NCBI RefSeq assembly: GCF_001557215.1
Contig: NZ_LSJM01000055.1
Span: 1 to 64,000, forward strand
Origin: Sphingomonas sp. CCH9-E2
GTDB lineage: Bacteria; Pseudomonadota; Alphaproteobacteria; Sphingomonadales; Sphingomonadaceae
Direction of reading: 5' to 3'
DNA length: 64,000 nt
This document shows positions 1-7,793 of the stretch, piece by piece. Below the pieces are notes generated by a model that saw nothing but the letters and a program-made list of their open reading frames with translations, did not search any database and was not told where the DNA came from. Position 1 is the first letter of the stretch. Each line of letters starts with the position of its first letter. Both the position numbers and the translations under genes were made by a program.

Positions 1-704
1 CGCTACTGAAGTGGCGGCGCGACGACGCCAATGCGGTGCTCACGAAGCTGACCGTGCCGGTGGCGGCAACGATGCTGGCGATGGCGGCGGTGTTCGTGCT
101 GGTACCGGAGACGGGCTGGATGGAGCTGGTGGCGCTTGGTCTTGCCGCGGGACTTGCGATCGCGAGCTTCGCGCCGCTGTGGAAGCGCAACCTGCTGCGC
201 ACGCCGCTGTTCACCTGGGGTATGGTGGTCGCGCATTTCGGTGTGGCGGTGAGCCTGGCCGGAATGGCGGCGGACAGTGCGTTCACAAAGGAGCGACTGG
301 TCGCGGCGGTCTATGGCCAGCCTTATCAGGTCGGACCATGGCGCGTGGTGCTGGACGGGGTCGGCCCAGCAATCGGCGACAATTGGTCGGCGGTCGAGGG
401 GCGATTGACAGCGCGGCGCGATGACGCTCCGGCGATCCTGTTGCGTCCGCAGCGCCGCTTCTATGCTTCTCCCCCGACCGACACCGCCGAAGCGGCGATC
501 AAGACCCGCTGGAACGGGCAGCTTTATGCCGTGCTGGGCGAGCAGGACGCGCAGGGCCGCTGGCAGCTGCGGCTGTGGTGGAAGCCGTTCGTGACGTTGA
601 TTTGGTTTGGCGGCGGACTGATCGCGCTGGGTGGCGCGCTGTCGCTGTTCGGTCGGCTGTTCCGCGAACGGCGCAATGCTCGGCGGCGGGAGGAGGCGGA
701 ATGA
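1..704 (+). CDS. ccmF: Cytochrome c heme lyase subunit CcmF (C-terminal part, cut by window edge)
   Basis: The window opens inside this gene; the frame is open from base 3 to TGA at 702-704, leaving about the last 233 residues. CcmF, with CcmH, attaches heme to apocytochrome c on the periplasmic side of the inner membrane. Visible are hydrophobic segments near the start (one reads LTVPVAATMLAMAAVFVLVP), another around LFTWGMVVAHFGVAVSL, a soluble loop of about 100 residues, and a last membrane segment (LIWFGGGLIALGGALSLFG) followed by an Arg-rich tail. The ATGA overlap with the downstream thioredoxin gene and the ccmF-G-H-I order support the call. The start lies outside the window. Confidence 0.9.
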   Translation, partial: LLKWRRDDANAVLTKLTVPVAATMLAMAAVFVLVPETGWMELVALGLAAGLAIASFAPLWKRNLLRTPLFTWGMVVAHFGVAVSLAGMAADSAFTKERLVAAVYGQPYQVGPWRVVLDGVGPAIGDNWSAVEGRLTARRDDAPAILLRPQRRFYASPPTDTAEAAIKTRWNGQLYAVLGEQDAQGRWQLRLWWKPFVTLIWFGGGLIALGGALSLFGRLFRERRNARRREEAE

Positions 705-1228
705 GCCGCTGGAAGCTCTGGCTGCCGCTGATCGGCTTTGCCGCGCTGATCGCCGTCGCGGTGTACGGACTGCGCGGCGGCGGAGAGGCGGTGGTGAAGT
801 CAGCTCTGGTCGGCAAACCACTGCCCGAATTCGCGCTGCCCGCGATGGTGCAGGGCAAGCCTGGCCTGAGCCGCACGGACCTTGCCACCGGCAAGCCGCG
901 GTTGCTCAACGTCTTTGCCAGCTGGTGCGTGCCGTGCATCGCGGAAGCGCCGCAGCTGATGCAGCTCAAGGCCGCCGGGGTGGAGATCGACGCGGTTGCG
1001 ATCGCCGATACGCCGGAGGCGGTGGCGGCGTTCCTCGCGCGACATGGCGACCCCTATGCGCGGATTGGCGACGATCGGCAGCGCGCGGTGCAGATCGGGA
1101 TCGGATCGTCGGGCGTGCCCGAAACCTTCGTGATCGACGGCCAAGGCCGGATCGCGATGCAGCATATCGGCGACATCCGCGAGGATGACGTGCCCAAGCT
1201 GCTCGCCGCGCTGGAGGCGGCGCGATGA
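701..1228 (+). CDS. ccmG: Thiol:disulfide interchange protein CcmG/DsbE
   Basis: A 175-residue membrane-anchored thioredoxin that keeps the heme-binding cysteines of apocytochrome c reduced during cytochrome c maturation. An N-terminal anchor (about residues 4-24, LPLIGFAALIAVAVYGL) is followed by a thioredoxin fold with the active site WCVPC (Cys76 and Cys79) and the cis-Pro region SGVPETF. The start at 701 overlaps the ccmF stop as ATGA; earlier in-frame starts would lie inside ccmF and lack the anchor at the N-terminus. The stop overlaps the next start as ATGA, so the ccm genes are translationally coupled. Confidence 0.95.
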   Translation: MSRWKLWLPLIGFAALIAVAVYGLRGGGEAVVKSALVGKPLPEFALPAMVQGKPGLSRTDLATGKPRLLNVFASWCVPCIAEAPQLMQLKAAGVEIDAVAIADTPEAVAAFLARHGDPYARIGDDRQRAVQIGIGSSGVPETFVIDGQGRIAMQHIGDIREDDVPKLLAALEAAR

Positions 1229-1605
1229 CTCTGTTGCTCGCCCTGGCGCTGGCTGCTTCGGCGGCACCGGCCGATCTTGGCTATAACCAGCTCCCCGACG
1301 CGCGGCAGGAGGCGGCGGCGACCGAACTGATGTTCGAGCTGCGTTGCTTGGTCTGCCAGGGCCAGTCGATCGCCGACAGCGACGTGTCGATGGCGGCGGA
1401 CATGCGCCGCATCGTGCGCCAGAGGATCGCGGCCGGTGAACAGCCGGATGCGATCCGCGACTGGCTGATCGAACGCTATGGCAGCTATGTGAGCTATGAC
1501 CCGCCGCTGACGCTGGCGACCGCGCCGCTGTGGCTCGCGCCGCTGGCGTTGCTGGCGCTCGGGCTGTGGATCGCGCGCGGCAGTTTTCGCAGGAGGCGTG
1601 GCTGA
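1225..1605 (+). CDS. ccmH: Cytochrome c maturation protein CcmH
   Basis: A 126-residue thiol-redox subunit of the heme ligation complex. It has a short signal segment (LLLALALAASAAPA), the hallmark motif LRCLVCQGQ with the redox pair Cys41/Cys44, a helical domain, and a C-terminal membrane segment (about residues 92-117) ending RRRRG. Length and layout match the short CcmH of alphaproteobacteria rather than the long CcmH-CcmI fusion of enterics. ATGA overlap with ccmG upstream and a one-base TGATG overlap with the CcmI-like gene downstream indicate one operon. Confidence 0.95.
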   Translation: MTLLLALALAASAAPADLGYNQLPDARQEAAATELMFELRCLVCQGQSIADSDVSMAADMRRIVRQRIAAGEQPDAIRDWLIERYGSYVSYDPPLTLATAPLWLAPLALLALGLWIARGSFRRRRG

Positions 1606-2261
1606 TGGGATGGGTGATGCTGGCGCTGGTGGGCGCGGTGGCGTTCGGCCTGCTCGCACTGTTCGGTGCGCCGCGCAGCCTGTGGAGCTTTGGCGCGGCC
1701 GCACTGATGCTAGGCGCGACCGGCTATGCGCTGCAGGCGCGGCCCGCTCTCCCCGGCGCACCCGTTGCGGCGGGCAAGGCAGTGGCGATGGACGCGGAGG
1801 GCGTGGCCAAGATGCGAGAGCTGCGCTCCGCGATGTTTGGGCAGTTCACCGCGCTCGATTACGCATTCTACCCCGCAGACGCGCTGATCCGGTCGGGCAA
1901 GGCCGATACGGCGGCGCGGCTGATGCTGGGTGCCGTGCGCCAGACGCCGCAGGCGCCGGCGCTGTGGACCTGGCTTGGCATGACATTGGTCGAGGCGGAT
2001 CAGGGGACGATGTCGCCGGCGGCCGGCCTCGCATTTCGGCGTGGCGTTGCGCTTGCGCCCAAGCATCCCGGTCCGCCCTTTTTCTACGGCATGGCGCTTG
2101 CGCGGGCGGGGCAGCCCGAAGCGGCGATCCCGTGGTTGCGGCGCGCGCTACAGCTTACCCCGGACGGCGCGAGCTATCGCGGCGATATTCAGGGCGCGGT
2201 GATCCAGATCCAGATGCTCGCCGCGATGCGCGCCCGGGCAGCGCAGCCACCCACGCAATAA
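1605..2261 (+). CDS. CcmI-like TPR protein of cytochrome c biogenesis
   Basis: A 218-residue protein with two N-terminal membrane segments (about residues 1-20 and 27-45) followed by a periplasmic helical domain with TPR-type repeats (for example ALWTWLGMTLVEADQG and PPFFYGMALARAGQPEAAIP). In the family, CcmI binds the C-terminal helix of apocytochrome c and presents it to CcmFH. The start at 1605 overlaps the ccmH stop (TGATG). It is shorter than typical alphaproteobacterial CcmI, so it may hold only the core TPR domain. Function is assigned from operon position plus repeats. Confidence 0.8.
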   Translation: MGWVMLALVGAVAFGLLALFGAPRSLWSFGAAALMLGATGYALQARPALPGAPVAAGKAVAMDAEGVAKMRELRSAMFGQFTALDYAFYPADALIRSGKADTAARLMLGAVRQTPQAPALWTWLGMTLVEADQGTMSPAAGLAFRRGVALAPKHPGPPFFYGMALARAGQPEAAIPWLRRALQLTPDGASYRGDIQGAVIQIQMLAAMRARAAQPPTQ

Positions 2262-2263
2262 AT

Positions 2264-2902
2264 TCAGCGCGCCAAAGCCTTTTGCGCGAGCTGCGCGTCG
2301 ACCAATTGAATCGCCTTTTGCACCGCCGCTTCGATCGACAGGAAGCTGGTGTCGAGCACTGCCGCGTCGGTTGCGGCGACCAATGGCGCTTCGCTGCGCT
2401 TGCTATCGCGCTCATCGCGGGCGCGGATATCGGCGAGCACGCGGTCGAGGCTCACCGATGAGCCGCCCTTGCGCAGCTCGGCATGGCGGCGGCGGGCGCG
2501 GATCATTGGGGTCGCCTTGACGAACAGCTTGGCGTCGGCGTCCGGCGCGATGACGGTGCCGATATCGCGCCCGTCGAGGATCGCGCCGGCGGGCTGGGCC
2601 GCGAACCGCTTCTGGCGCTGAAGCAGTGCCGCGCGGACGAGCGGGTGGGCCGAGACGACCGATGCCGCCTGCCCGACCTGATCGGTGCGCAACCACTCGT
2701 CGGCGAGGAGCAAGTCGTCGAAACTGGTTGCGGCGACCGCGTCCGCCTCTTGCGCCGGATCGAGCTCGTCGCGCAGCACGGTCGCGGCGACGGCGCGATA
2801 AAGCAGGCCGGTATCGAGATGCGGGAGGGCATAATGGCGCGCGAGTGCGCGGGCGATGGTGCCCTTGCCCGATGCAGCAGGTCCGTCGACGGCAATGATC
2901 AT
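2264..2902 (-). CDS. cmk: Cytidylate kinase
   Basis: A 212-residue (d)CMP kinase that makes CDP from CMP using ATP in the cytoplasm. The P-loop GPAASGKGT sits at residues 7-15, followed by the substrate-binding segment [12 protein letters not shown], and [16 protein letters not shown] and [15 protein letters not shown] typical of Cmk. The ATG overlaps the aroA stop by 4 bases, so aroA-cmk is one leftward operon, a common proteobacterial arrangement. Its stop lies 2 bases from the convergent ccm operon end; no terminator is evident between them. Confidence 0.95.
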   Translation of the reverse strand: MIIAVDGPAASGKGTIARALARHYALPHLDTGLLYRAVAATVLRDELDPAQEADAVAATSFDDLLLADEWLRTDQVGQAASVVSAHPLVRAALLQRQKRFAAQPAGAILDGRDIGTVIAPDADAKLFVKATPMIRARRRHAELRKGGSSVSLDRVLADIRARDERDSKRSEAPLVAATDAAVLDTSFLSIEAAVQKAIQLVDAQLAQKALAR

Positions 2903-4233
2903 GGCTGGTGGTCGGTCAGTCGGTCGAGAGTGGGGAAGAAGCCCGGATAGCTGGTCGCGACCGGGCTGGCATCGTCGATCGTCACCGCGTCACGCGCCCC
3001 GAGTCCAGCCACCGCCATGCTCATCGCGATACGATGATCGAGTTTCGAGGCGATCTGTGCGCCACCGGGCAGCAGGTCACCGCCATTGCCGTGAATCGCC
3101 AGGCCGTCCTCAAACTCTTCGAGCTGCACGCCATTGGGCACAAGCGCGGCGACCATCGCTGCGATTCGGTCCGACTCCTTGACGCGAAGCTCCTCTGCCC
3201 CGCGCGCTACGGTGCGACCGCTGGCAAAGGCGGCGGCGACGAACAGCACCGGATATTCGTCGATCATGCTGGGCGCGAGATCGGGCGGCACCTCGATCGC
3301 CGTCAGCGGGGCGTGCCGGACCTGAATGTCGGCGACTGGCTCGCCGCCCACTTCGCGCGGGTTCAGCTCGGTAATATCCGCGCCCATCATCTTGAGCGCG
3401 GTGATGATGCCGGTGCGGGTGGGGTTCATGCCGACATTGGCGATCACGATGTCGGAGCCGGGGGCGATTGACGCCGCGACCATCCAGAAGGCGGCGGAGG
3501 ACGGGTCGCCGGGGACGGCGATCTGTTGCGGTTTCAGTTCCGCCTCGCCGCGAATCGCGATCACGCGGCCCTGCGGCGTTTCCTCGACGGTCAGCTCGGC
3601 GCCGAAGCCGCGCAGCATCCGCTCGCTATGGTCGCGGGTCGGAACGGGTTCGATCACGCGGGTTATGCCGGGCGTGTTGAGGCCAGCAAGCAGAACGGCC
3701 GACTTGACCTGGGCAGAGGCGACTGGGAGCGTGTACTCGATCGGCACTGCCGGGCAGAGGCCGCGCATGGTGAGCGGGAGGCGTCCGCCGGGGCTGGCGG
3801 TGAACTCCGCGCCCATCGCCGACAGCGGATCGATTACGCGACCCATCGGGCGCTTCGACAGCGACGCGTCGCCCGTGAAGGTCGCGGTGATCGGGTGGCT
3901 GGCGACCAGGCCCATCAGCAGGCGGGTCGACGTGCCCGAATTGCCCATCTCCAGAGCGGTCTGGGGCTGCAGCAGGCCACCCACGCCGACGCCCGCGACG
4001 TGCCAGATGCCGTCGGCGTCACGCTCGATCGTCGCACCCATCGCGCGCATTGCGGCGGCGGTGGCGAGGACGTCCTCACCCTCCAGCAGCCCTTCGATCC
4101 GGCTTTCGCCGACCGCCAACCCGGCAAACATCAGCGAACGGTGGCTGATCGATTTGTCGCCCGGAACGGTAACGGTACCGCGAAGCGGGCCGCGGGCGGA
4201 AATGGCGAGGGGCTGGGGAGAATGTGCGCTCAT
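2899..4233 (-). CDS. aroA: 3-phosphoshikimate 1-carboxyvinyltransferase (EPSP synthase)
   Basis: A 444-residue cytoplasmic enzyme that transfers enolpyruvyl from PEP to shikimate-3-phosphate in aromatic amino acid synthesis. Diagnostic segments are [82 protein letters not shown] and [14 protein letters not shown]. These resemble the class II (Agrobacterium CP4-like) enzymes more than the E. coli class I type. At the PEP-site loop this copy reads GNSGTSTR, so glycine is present where CP4 has alanine. The first gene of the aroA-cmk operon, it reads away from the Zn-ribbon gene at 4345. Confidence 0.95.
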   Translation of the reverse strand: MSAHSPQPLAISARGPLRGTVTVPGDKSISHRSLMFAGLAVGESRIEGLLEGEDVLATAAAMRAMGATIERDADGIWHVAGVGVGGLLQPQTALEMGNSGTSTRLLMGLVASHPITATFTGDASLSKRPMGRVIDPLSAMGAEFTASPGGRLPLTMRGLCPAVPIEYTLPVASAQVKSAVLLAGLNTPGITRVIEPVPTRDHSERMLRGFGAELTVEETPQGRVIAIRGEAELKPQQIAVPGDPSSAAFWMVAASIAPGSDIVIANVGMNPTRTGIITALKMMGADITELNPREVGGEPVADIQVRHAPLTAIEVPPDLAPSMIDEYPVLFVAAAFASGRTVARGAEELRVKESDRIAAMVAALVPNGVQLEEFEDGLAIHGNGGDLLPGGAQIASKLDHRIAMSMAVAGLGARDAVTIDDASPVATSYPGFFPTLDRLTDHQP

Positions 4234-4344
4234 TGGCGGCGGCTTTGACAGGGGGCTTGCGCTATGGCAAGGCGCGCGCCACTTCAGCGGGGACTAGTTT
4301 CCCGTCATCCCAGTAATTTTGAACGAAAAGGCATGGAACGCCAC

Positions 4345-4665
4345 ATGGTGAAGCCGGAATGGGGCACGAAGCGGAGCTGCCCGAAATGCGCGACGCGCTT
4401 TTATGATCTGACCAAGGATGAGCCGGTCACCTGCATCAGCTGCGGCTATGCGTGGGAGCCCGAGCCGATCCTGAAGTCGAAACAGCCGCTGCCGTTCGAG
4501 GCGGTCAAGGCGGACGCTGAAAAGATCAAGAAGGACGATACGGATCTGGGTGACGAGGATCTGGACATCGACGAGGACGCCGAAGGTTCGCCCGACGATG
4601 ACGTCGATCTGGGCGGCGACGACGACCTGGGCGTCGATACCGGCGATACCGACGAAGAAACCTGA
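4345..4665 (+). CDS. TIGR02300-family Zn-ribbon protein with acidic tail
   Basis: A 106-residue conserved alphaproteobacterial protein of unknown function. The N-terminal half holds a four-cysteine zinc ribbon (Cys12, Cys15, Cys30, Cys33) around the signature RFYDLTKD; the last 45 or so residues are almost all Asp/Glu/Gly, a disordered acidic tail. I chose the ATG at 4345 because family members, as I recall them, begin MVKPEWGTKR; an in-frame ATG at 4333 is possible. It lies 67 bases upstream of tRNA-Ala on the same strand. Confidence 0.8.
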   Translation: MVKPEWGTKRSCPKCATRFYDLTKDEPVTCISCGYAWEPEPILKSKQPLPFEAVKADAEKIKKDDTDLGDEDLDIDEDAEGSPDDDVDLGGDDDLGVDTGDTDEET

Positions 4666-4732
4666 AACCTGGAAAAAAGCGGTTGCACACCGCGCGATGG
4701 CTGCTAAAGGCCATCGCCTTCCCGGAACGGAT

Positions 4733-4808
4733 GGGGCCGTAGCTCAGCTGGGAGAGCGCTGCAATGGCATTGCAGAGGTCAGGGGTTCGATCCCCCTCGG
4801 CTCCACCA
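4733..4808 (+). tRNA. tRNA-Ala (anticodon GGC)
   Basis: A 76-base cloverleaf with encoded CCA. Acceptor stem GGGGCCG pairs with CGGCTCC and contains the G3:U70 wobble that marks alanine tRNAs. The D arm is GCTC/GAGC, the anticodon stem CTGCA/TGCAG encloses the loop ATGGCAT with anticodon GGC, and the T arm AGGGG-TTCGATC-CCCCT is canonical. The 3' part from 4761 is duplicated at 49948, so this gene is the prophage integration site and stays intact after integration. Confidence 0.97.
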
Positions 4809-4810
4809 TC
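4761..4810 (+). repeat. attL: 50-bp core inside tRNA-Ala
   Basis: The 50 bases here are identical to 49948-49997. Identity starts at the anticodon stem (base 4761; 4760 is T against C on the right) and ends two bases past the CCA (4811 is G against C). It covers the anticodon arm, variable loop, T arm and acceptor 3' strand. Such tRNA 3' overlaps are the usual crossover cores of tyrosine integrases, and the phage copy restores the tRNA after integration. Confidence 0.95.
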
Positions 4811-4815
4811 GATCG

Positions 4816-4840
4816 AGCCCGCAGAAATGCGGGCTTTTTC
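4816..4840 (+). terminator. Phage-supplied terminator for tRNA-Ala
   Basis: A perfect 8-bp stem (AGCCCGCA/TGCGGGCT) with a GAAA tetraloop runs directly into five T residues. It lies 7 bases after the tRNA CCA, inside the prophage, so it terminates the tRNA transcript after integration. A different hairpin at 50011-50045 holds the same place in the empty site. Confidence 0.9.
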
Positions 4841-4849
4841 GTATCTGCC

Positions 4850-6214
4850 TTAGGTCCGTCGCCGCGCCGTTCCGCCGAATGCGACGACGTTGGTATCGCG
4901 CTGGTATCGCAGATGCGCGGTCGTGTACTGGCCCACCTCGCGCCAGAAATCCTCGACGCCTTCGATCATCTCATTGAGGTAATCCGGGCGCAGGTGGCGG
5001 TAGTTCTTCTTGTTCGTGCCGACGCCGGCATGCCCGGCCGCCGCGTCGATCTGCGCGTCCGGCACGCCGCGCTTGTGAAGCTCGGTCGCGATCGTGTGGC
5101 GCAGCGTGTTCGGGCTGCCGATGCCGCGCATCTTTGGCCGGCGCTTTGAGAGCGAGCCGCGCCCGGCTTCGATCCAGACCGGATTGCCGTCCGCGTCGAC
5201 CGCCTGCTCGCAAATCCCGGCTTCGATCAGGCACGCCTCGAACGACGTCTTGATGCTGGCGGTGTCGCGGAAGATGACGTTGCCGTCCTTGTCTTCGGTC
5301 CGGTAGCGAATCGCCTTCCCGGTCTCGCCCTCCAGCCATGGCGCCAAGGTTGGTGCGACCGGCACGATCGAGCGGCGCTTCTTCGTCTGCGCCCGGCCGG
5401 GTGCGTTGAAGTAGATCAGGCCGTCGCGCAGCTGAAGGTCGAGGTCGAGTTCCATGATCGCCTCGCCACGGCCGTGCGTCGAGAGCATGATCATCACGAA
5501 GCGATGGACGTGCCATCGTTCGGGGATGCGGATGGCCGCCTCAAGGATCCGGGCGACCTGCTGCGGGGTGTAGATCAGATCCTTCGGCCCTGGCCTGTCC
5601 TTCTCCGACACGTCGGGGATGAACGGGGCGGACGGGATGATCTCATTCTCCCACGCATGGCGGAGCGTCGCGCGAATAGCTGCCAGCTCGCGGCTGATCG
5701 TCGCGCCGCTGATCCTGTGGCCAGCTTTCCGGGACGGCTGGGCTTTGCGCCAGTCGATGTAGCGCTGGCACAGGGCGCGGTTGATGTCGGAAACATAGGG
5801 CCCGGAGGTGATCCGGCCCGCGCGGCGCTCGCCCTCGAAGAAGATCAACCACTGGCGCACGGCGTCGCGCGCGCGCTGCGGGTCGGCGTTGTTCTTTTCG
5901 ACATGGGCGAGCCAATCGACGAACAGCGATTCGACCGACGCCTGGGCGAGGGGGACGGCGACCGGCTTGCGCCAGGCGGCATAGTGCTGCGCTAGGGCAT
6001 CGATCGCTTCTTGCGGGGGCTGTCCTTGCGGCCCACGGCCTCCCAAGCCTGTGCTCTTTCGGCCCGTTCGACGGCCGCGGCCATCGGCCCCGTCGACATA
6101 CCAGCAGATGTTCCAGTCGTCGCGATCGGCGCGATGCCAGAGCCAGAAGGGGCCGAGCTCGACGCGGGCGGGGTTATCGTTTCCTGCGCCGCCGGGGCCG
6201 GATCGTCGTGCCAT
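4850..6214 (-). CDS. int: Tyrosine-family site-specific integrase
   Basis: A 454-residue phage recombinase that would insert and excise the prophage at tRNA-Ala. N-terminal region (about residues 18-60; WLWHRADRDDWNICWYV then GRKSTGL) resembles the arm-binding region of sphingomonad phage integrases; the catalytic domain shows Arg249 (THGRGEAIMEL), Lys near 278-279 (QTKKRRS), Arg372 (NTLRHTIAT), His395 (AAAGHAG) and the nucleophile Tyr405 (KNYRHLRP). The first residue of the HxxR box is Asn rather than His. Start chosen at the ATG at 6214 (MARRSGPGG), the only Met close ahead of the conserved region; this gives a 223-bp overlap with the upstream gene. It is the last gene of the early operon, and its 3' end contains the arm-site repeat. 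Confidence 0.93.
   Translation of the reverse strand: MARRSGPGGAGNDNPARVELGPFWLWHRADRDDWNICWYVDGADGRGRRTGRKSTGLGGRGPQGQPPQEAIDALAQHYAAWRKPVAVPLAQASVESLFVDWLAHVEKNNADPQRARDAVRQWLIFFEGERRAGRITSGPYVSDINRALCQRYIDWRKAQPSRKAGHRISGATISRELAAIRATLRHAWENEIIPSAPFIPDVSEKDRPGPKDLIYTPQQVARILEAAIRIPERWHVHRFVMIMLSTHGRGEAIMELDLDLQLRDGLIYFNAPGRAQTKKRRSIVPVAPTLAPWLEGETGKAIRYRTEDKDGNVIFRDTASIKTSFEACLIEAGICEQAVDADGNPVWIEAGRGSLSKRRPKMRGIGSPNTLRHTIATELHKRGVPDAQIDAAAGHAGVGTNKKNYRHLRPDYLNEMIEGVEDFWREVGQYTTAHLRYQRDTNVVAFGGTARRRT
4889..4910. repeat. Candidate integrase arm-type sites, left copy
   Basis: A 22-bp sequence containing two direct copies of TGGTATCGC spaced 10-11 bases is identical to 49844-49865. The left copy begins 79 bases inside attL and the right copy ends 83 bases before attR, near-symmetric positions expected of integrase arm-type binding sites. 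The left copy lies within the 3' end of int and encodes RYQRDTN. The role is inferred from position and repetition. Confidence 0.65.
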
Positions 6215-6369
6215 TGGGACGCAAACTCCTCCGCTGTCATCTCGCACAGCTTCGCATAGATCGGGGATTTTACCAACGCGCGCACCTGCGCAGGGTCGAG
6301 GTGCAGCCGCTCGCCATTGCGGGCCGCACGCTCGATCTTGTCGCGGATAGGGGCGAAGGTGAGGGTCAC
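5992..6369 (-). CDS. Small early phage protein overlapping int
   Basis: A 125-residue open frame of unknown function. The first 52 or so residues (FAPIRDKIERAARNGERLHL, then RALVKSPIYAKLCEMTAEEF) look like a real soluble helical domain. The remainder lies entirely over the int 5' end in another frame and is low-complexity, so it is probably an overlapping tail. The start ATG at 6369 overlaps the upstream stop as ATGA, which supports translation. No recognised domain. Confidence 0.6.
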   Translation of the reverse strand: MTLTFAPIRDKIERAARNGERLHLDPAQVRALVKSPIYAKLCEMTAEEFASQWHDDPAPAAQETITPPASSSAPSGSGIAPIATTGTSAGMSTGPMAAAVERAERAQAWEAVGRKDSPRKKRSMP

Positions 6370-6611
6370 TCCTTAGCCTCTTTCGCTTCGACCGCCGCGA
6401 TCGCTGCGTCCCGCGCTTGGCGATAACGAGCGCTCGCCTCGCGTAGCGCTTCGCCGCCCAGCTCGCGGCCGGAGGCGTCGGCATAGGTCTCAAACACGGC
6501 CCGGTTTAGAGCCTTGGGAACGCGTCGCCAGTGTGGCCAGCACATCAGTTGGTTCGGCTTTGCGTGCGCGGTGCAGCCTTTGATAGGGCAGGGTTTGCCT
6601 GCGCGGGTCAT
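6366..6611 (-). CDS. Small putative Zn-binding phage protein
   Basis: An 81-residue protein with a CPIKGC-x4-H-x6-MCWPHW pattern that could bind one zinc, followed by a helical C-terminus rich in Ala and Arg. Similar short CxxxxC-H-CxxH proteins are common in early regions of sphingomonad phages (recollection). The start at 6611 overlaps the previous stop as ATGA; an upstream in-frame start would lie inside the neighbour. The biochemical role is unknown. Confidence 0.7.
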   Translation of the reverse strand: MTRAGKPCPIKGCTAHAKPNQLMCWPHWRRVPKALNRAVFETYADASGRELGGEALREASARYRQARDAAIAAVEAKEAKE

Positions 6612-7450
6612 AGCGGTGCCGTTTCTTGCAGCGTTGCGTCGAGGAGCGCCCATGCAGCGGCCTGCTCGGGATCGTCGCTGTCTTGCCAGTTTGATGGGCG
6701 GACGGCGCTCACTGCGGTCAGCGCAGCGCGCAGCTGCGTGAGCCCGACGCCCATCGCCGCGCGGTCGAGATTGAGCTGGATCATGCCTTCCGATCGGTCA
6801 GCGGCCTCGCGCTTCCAGAACGCCACATCGGCGCGAAGCTCGGCTTCTACGGAGGGGCGGGAGGGGGAGGCGGCGAGGGCGTGCGCCAGTTGCCAGCCAA
6901 GATGCACGTTTTCGAGCGCATCATCGCCGTAGATATATCCACGACGCTCCATCTGCGCCCATGCGGCGACGAAAACCTGATCGTCGTGCATGTTGAGCGC
7001 GAAAGCGTCCTCGGCAATCGTCTCCCTCGGCACCATGACGAACTCACCCCCATCGGGTGCGGGCTGGGAGGCGAGGGCGGCGCGGACTTCGCTCGGGTCC
7101 ATCGGGTCTCCGTGCTGATCCTTTGGCATCGCGGCGCGAACGATGTTCATCAGCGTTCCACCAAGGTCACCGTCATACTCTTCAGTGCCGTCGCAAGGCG
7201 TCCAGTCGGTTACATCCAGCTCCTTGGCCAGGAGCTCGACGGCATACTGGACGCCGCTGTCGAACACGCAGGCGGCGGGATGATCGAATTCTGGCAGCGG
7301 GCCGTGATGGTCCGCCCAAGGGGCAAGCGCATCGTGCACTGACACAGTACCGAGCATCGCCGCGATCTCCTCGACCCCGGCGGCGGTGACCATGATCCCG
7401 CGCGCGGCGGCGCGGCTGGCGATATCGGCAAAGTCTGGGGCGGGGGTCAT
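6608..7450 (-). CDS. Early phage protein of unknown function
   Basis: A 280-residue soluble, acidic protein with no family I recognise. It starts MTPAPDFADIASRAAARGI at the ATG at 7450, which overlaps the stop of the 34-residue membrane peptide gene as ATGA. The middle contains VPRETIAEDAFALNMHDDQV and YIYGDDALENVHLGWQLAH; the C-terminal 80 residues are predicted mainly helical. It is coupled in both directions, so it belongs to the early operon. Confidence 0.65.
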   Translation of the reverse strand: MTPAPDFADIASRAAARGIMVTAAGVEEIAAMLGTVSVHDALAPWADHHGPLPEFDHPAACVFDSGVQYAVELLAKELDVTDWTPCDGTEEYDGDLGGTLMNIVRAAMPKDQHGDPMDPSEVRAALASQPAPDGGEFVMVPRETIAEDAFALNMHDDQVFVAAWAQMERRGYIYGDDALENVHLGWQLAHALAASPSRPSVEAELRADVAFWKREAADRSEGMIQLNLDRAAMGVGLTQLRAALTAVSAVRPSNWQDSDDPEQAAAWALLDATLQETAPL

Positions 7451-7551
7451 TCTTCTTCTCCCGGCTGGTTCACCGCGTCCCATGCGCGGAAATAGATGAC
7501 GGCGACCGCGATGGCCGCGACGAAGGCGATGGAAAGCAGGGCCTCGATCAT
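7447..7551 (-). CDS. 34-residue single-pass membrane peptide
   Basis: A very short gene: MIEALLSIAFVAAIAVAVIY followed by FRAWDAVNQPGEEE. One transmembrane helix fills residues 3-20, then a short charged tail. It is tied at both ends by ATGA overlaps (stop with the gene starting at 7450, start with the stop of the gene ending at 7548), which argues it is translated. Function unknown; the size fits small phage membrane peptides such as lysis or host-takeover factors. Confidence 0.6.
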   Translation of the reverse strand: MIEALLSIAFVAAIAVAVIYFRAWDAVNQPGEEE

Positions 7552-7793
7552 TGGTTTGCTCCGGCTGCTGGCCCAGCGAGATGATCGAGTGCGCGACTAC
7601 CGGCATGCTGGGTGCAGAGGTTGAGACCATCGACGCGCCAGCGCGCATTGCGCATGCAGGTCTCCGGATCGGATCTGCTGTAAGTTGCGCGCTTCTCGCG
7701 ATATCCTTTGTAGCCGAGGTCATGCAGTTCGGCCTTGGGGAGCTGGCATTGAATGCGCTCGTAAGGCGGCCCGTCGAGGCGTTCGACAATCAC
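7548..7793 (-). CDS. Small Cys-containing early phage protein (GTG start)
   Basis: An 81-residue protein starting at GTG 7793, which overlaps the upstream stop as GTGA and has a GGGAGG ribosome binding site 8 bases upstream; longer in-frame readings would run through the HAD-fusion gene. Three cysteines (Cys16, Cys46, Cys60) with nearby His might bind metal. Sequence includes RIQCQLPKAELHDLGYKGYR. No family recognised. Confidence 0.65.
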   Translation of the reverse strand: MIVERLDGPPYERIQCQLPKAELHDLGYKGYREKRATYSRSDPETCMRNARWRVDGLNLCTQHAGSRALDHLAGPAAGANQ

